From Hennigella sp045599065 (lineage in GTDB: Bacteria; Bacillota_I; Bacilli_A; Mycoplasmatales; Mycoplasmoidaceae), in contig JAZRVJ010000042.1 of the NCBI GenBank assembly GCA_045599065.1, forward strand, positions 1-25,108: a stretch of 25,108 nucleotides of DNA, in the 5' to 3' direction. The notes beneath the pieces were generated by a model. That model searched no databases. It saw nothing but the letters and a program-made list of their open reading frames with translations, and had not been told where the DNA came from. The position numbers and the translations under genes are program-made. Positions 24,668 through 25,108 of this stretch are shown in pieces. Positions within the stretch are counted from its first letter, which is position 1. The number at the start of each line of letters is the position of its first letter.

Positions 24668-24818
24668 AATTATGAAATGCTCTTGGAGTAGAAATTTTGA
24701 AGGTAAAACATTAGAAGTTCAAAAAGTTACTTCTGAAGGCCCTACTACAAGAGAATTGATATTACAACTGATTAAACGTTTTGATAACCTTGTTGCTAAG
24801 AATAATTTAAAAGAGTAG
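24657..24818 (+). CDS. Tandem small paralogue 3
   Basis: A 53-residue protein, MKIKIMKCSWSRNFEGKTLEV..., that shares with paralogue 1 the QKVTSxGPT segment and an amphipathic helix (RELILQLIKRFDNLVAKN). Trp at residue 10 is TGG here but TGA in the other two. The ATG lies inside the end of paralogue 2. It is the last member before a terminator. The function is unknown. Confidence 0.62.
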   Translation: MKIKIMKCSWSRNFEGKTLEVQKVTSEGPTTRELILQLIKRFDNLVAKNNLKE

Positions 24819-24845
24819 AAAAAGAGCATTCTTTGCTCTTTTTTT
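24819..24845 (+). terminator. Terminator of the tandem paralogue cluster
   Basis: Ten-pair stem AAAAAGAGCA/TGCTCTTTTT (24819-24828 with 24834-24843), loop TTCTT, T tract. Confidence 0.9.
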
Positions 24846-24857
24846 GTTTATTATGTT

Positions 24858-24863
24858 TATAAT
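24858..24863 (+). promoter_or_regulatory. -10 box before a short frame, inside an inverted repeat
   Basis: TATAAT within the inverted repeat GTTTATTA-TGTTTA-TAATAAAC; an AAAGGA ribosome binding site (24881-24886) and ATG 24893 follow. Confidence 0.5.
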
Positions 24864-24892
24864 AAACAAGAACATCACAGAAAGGATTAAAT

Positions 24893-24961
24893 ATGTCAAG
24901 TGAAGCCAGTCAGAGTAGTTATAAACTAGATGATGTATTTATCCTTAATATATCTTTTTAG
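24893..24961 (+). CDS. Possible 22-residue peptide (leader peptide or gene remnant)
   Basis: ATG to TAG gives MSSEASQSSYKLDDVFILNISF. It has a promoter-like TATAAT 29 bases upstream and an AAAGGA ribosome binding site six bases before the ATG, better signals than many real genes here. After the stop the same frame has several more stops, so no longer protein can be recovered by one suppression. It could be a regulatory leader for the gene at 24999, a small protein or the truncated start of a lost gene. The sequence does not decide among these. Confidence 0.35.
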   Translation: MSSEASQSSYKLDDVFILNISF

Positions 24962-24998
24962 TTTCTAATTACCTGATTTCACTAGCATTTAAACTAAA

Positions 24999-25108
24999 AT
25001 GGCTAGTAAAAGAAAAAATAGAAAACTATATGTCACTCATAAACAAAGTGAGTTCTTACTTGAACAAGCAAAGAAAGACGAAAAGTCTTTATATTTAGAC
25101 TTTGAGTC
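24999..25108 (+). CDS. Start of an unknown gene (runs off the window)
   Basis: An open frame from ATG 24999 to the window end, 36 full codons, beginning MASKRKNRKLYVTHKQSE and continuing with a charged helical sequence (FLLEQAKKDEKSLYLDFES). I do not recognise it and too little is present to assign a family. No ribosome binding site is visible directly upstream. It lies 37 bases after the short peptide frame on the same strand. Confidence 0.5.
   Translation, partial: MASKRKNRKLYVTHKQSEFLLEQAKKDEKSLYLDFE

Overview
The window is a low-GC, gene-dense chromosome segment from a mollicute (mycoplasma-type bacterium). TGA is read as tryptophan inside many conserved proteins: ribosomal protein L20, sigma factor region 2 (two adjacent TGA codons), LeuRS, RecA, DnaJ's partner GrpE, PgsA and others. 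TGG is also used. The extra stops that TGA causes under the standard code disappear once it is decoded as Trp. I cannot name the species. No tRNA, rRNA, insertion sequence, prophage or CRISPR array was seen. No stretch of 300 bases lacks a gene; the longest gaps (about 150 bases, before sigA and before mraZ) hold terminators, promoters and operators.

Layout. 1-876: end of infC, then rpmI and rplT, the classical IF3-L35-L20 operon, closed by a hairpin. 903-3543: a dimeric-type dUTPase, a membrane-anchored protein, a polytopic membrane protein and a YgjP-type metallopeptidase. 3555-4626 (minus): a PH-domain membrane protein overlapping luxS; a two-way terminator separates luxS from the metallopeptidase. 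4727-5110: a DUF2188 protein with a histone-H1-like tail. 5154-6623: a Cas4-like nuclease fused to a DEDD exonuclease (DUF2779). 6735-6959: a small hydrophobic protein with a perfect Shine-Dalgarno sequence but no ATG. 7110-9889: sigA, trmK and a Nif3-family gene, closed by a second two-way terminator shared with a minus-strand NifU-like gene (9903-10160). 10210-14170: leuS, a small basic protein and pepA. 14327-17926: the division cluster mraZ, rsmH, ftsA-like, ftsZ, with MraZ-box-like repeats before mraZ. 18006-19831: dnaJ and grpE under a CIRCE element. 19905-24168: asnS, pgsA, cinA, a membrane/coiled-coil gene and recA. 24195-24818: three tandem tiny paralogues that look like a patchwork of one another. 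24893-25108: a 22-codon frame and the start of an unknown gene.

How it fits together. Most genes are housekeeping: translation, heat shock (HrcA/CIRCE), division (MraZ), phospholipid synthesis and recombination. Expression signals are very compact. Stop codons lie inside terminator hairpins, genes overlap by 1 to 20 bases, several ATGs lie within about 10 bases of a TATAAT box (probable leaderless mRNAs), and leuS and the NifU-like gene appear to share a palindromic double -10 box. The least explained parts are the tandem paralogue family after recA, the small protein at 6735, the PH-domain/luxS pair, the two H1-like lysine tails (sigma factor and DUF2188 protein), the altered LeuRS editing motif and the degenerate FtsA-like protein.
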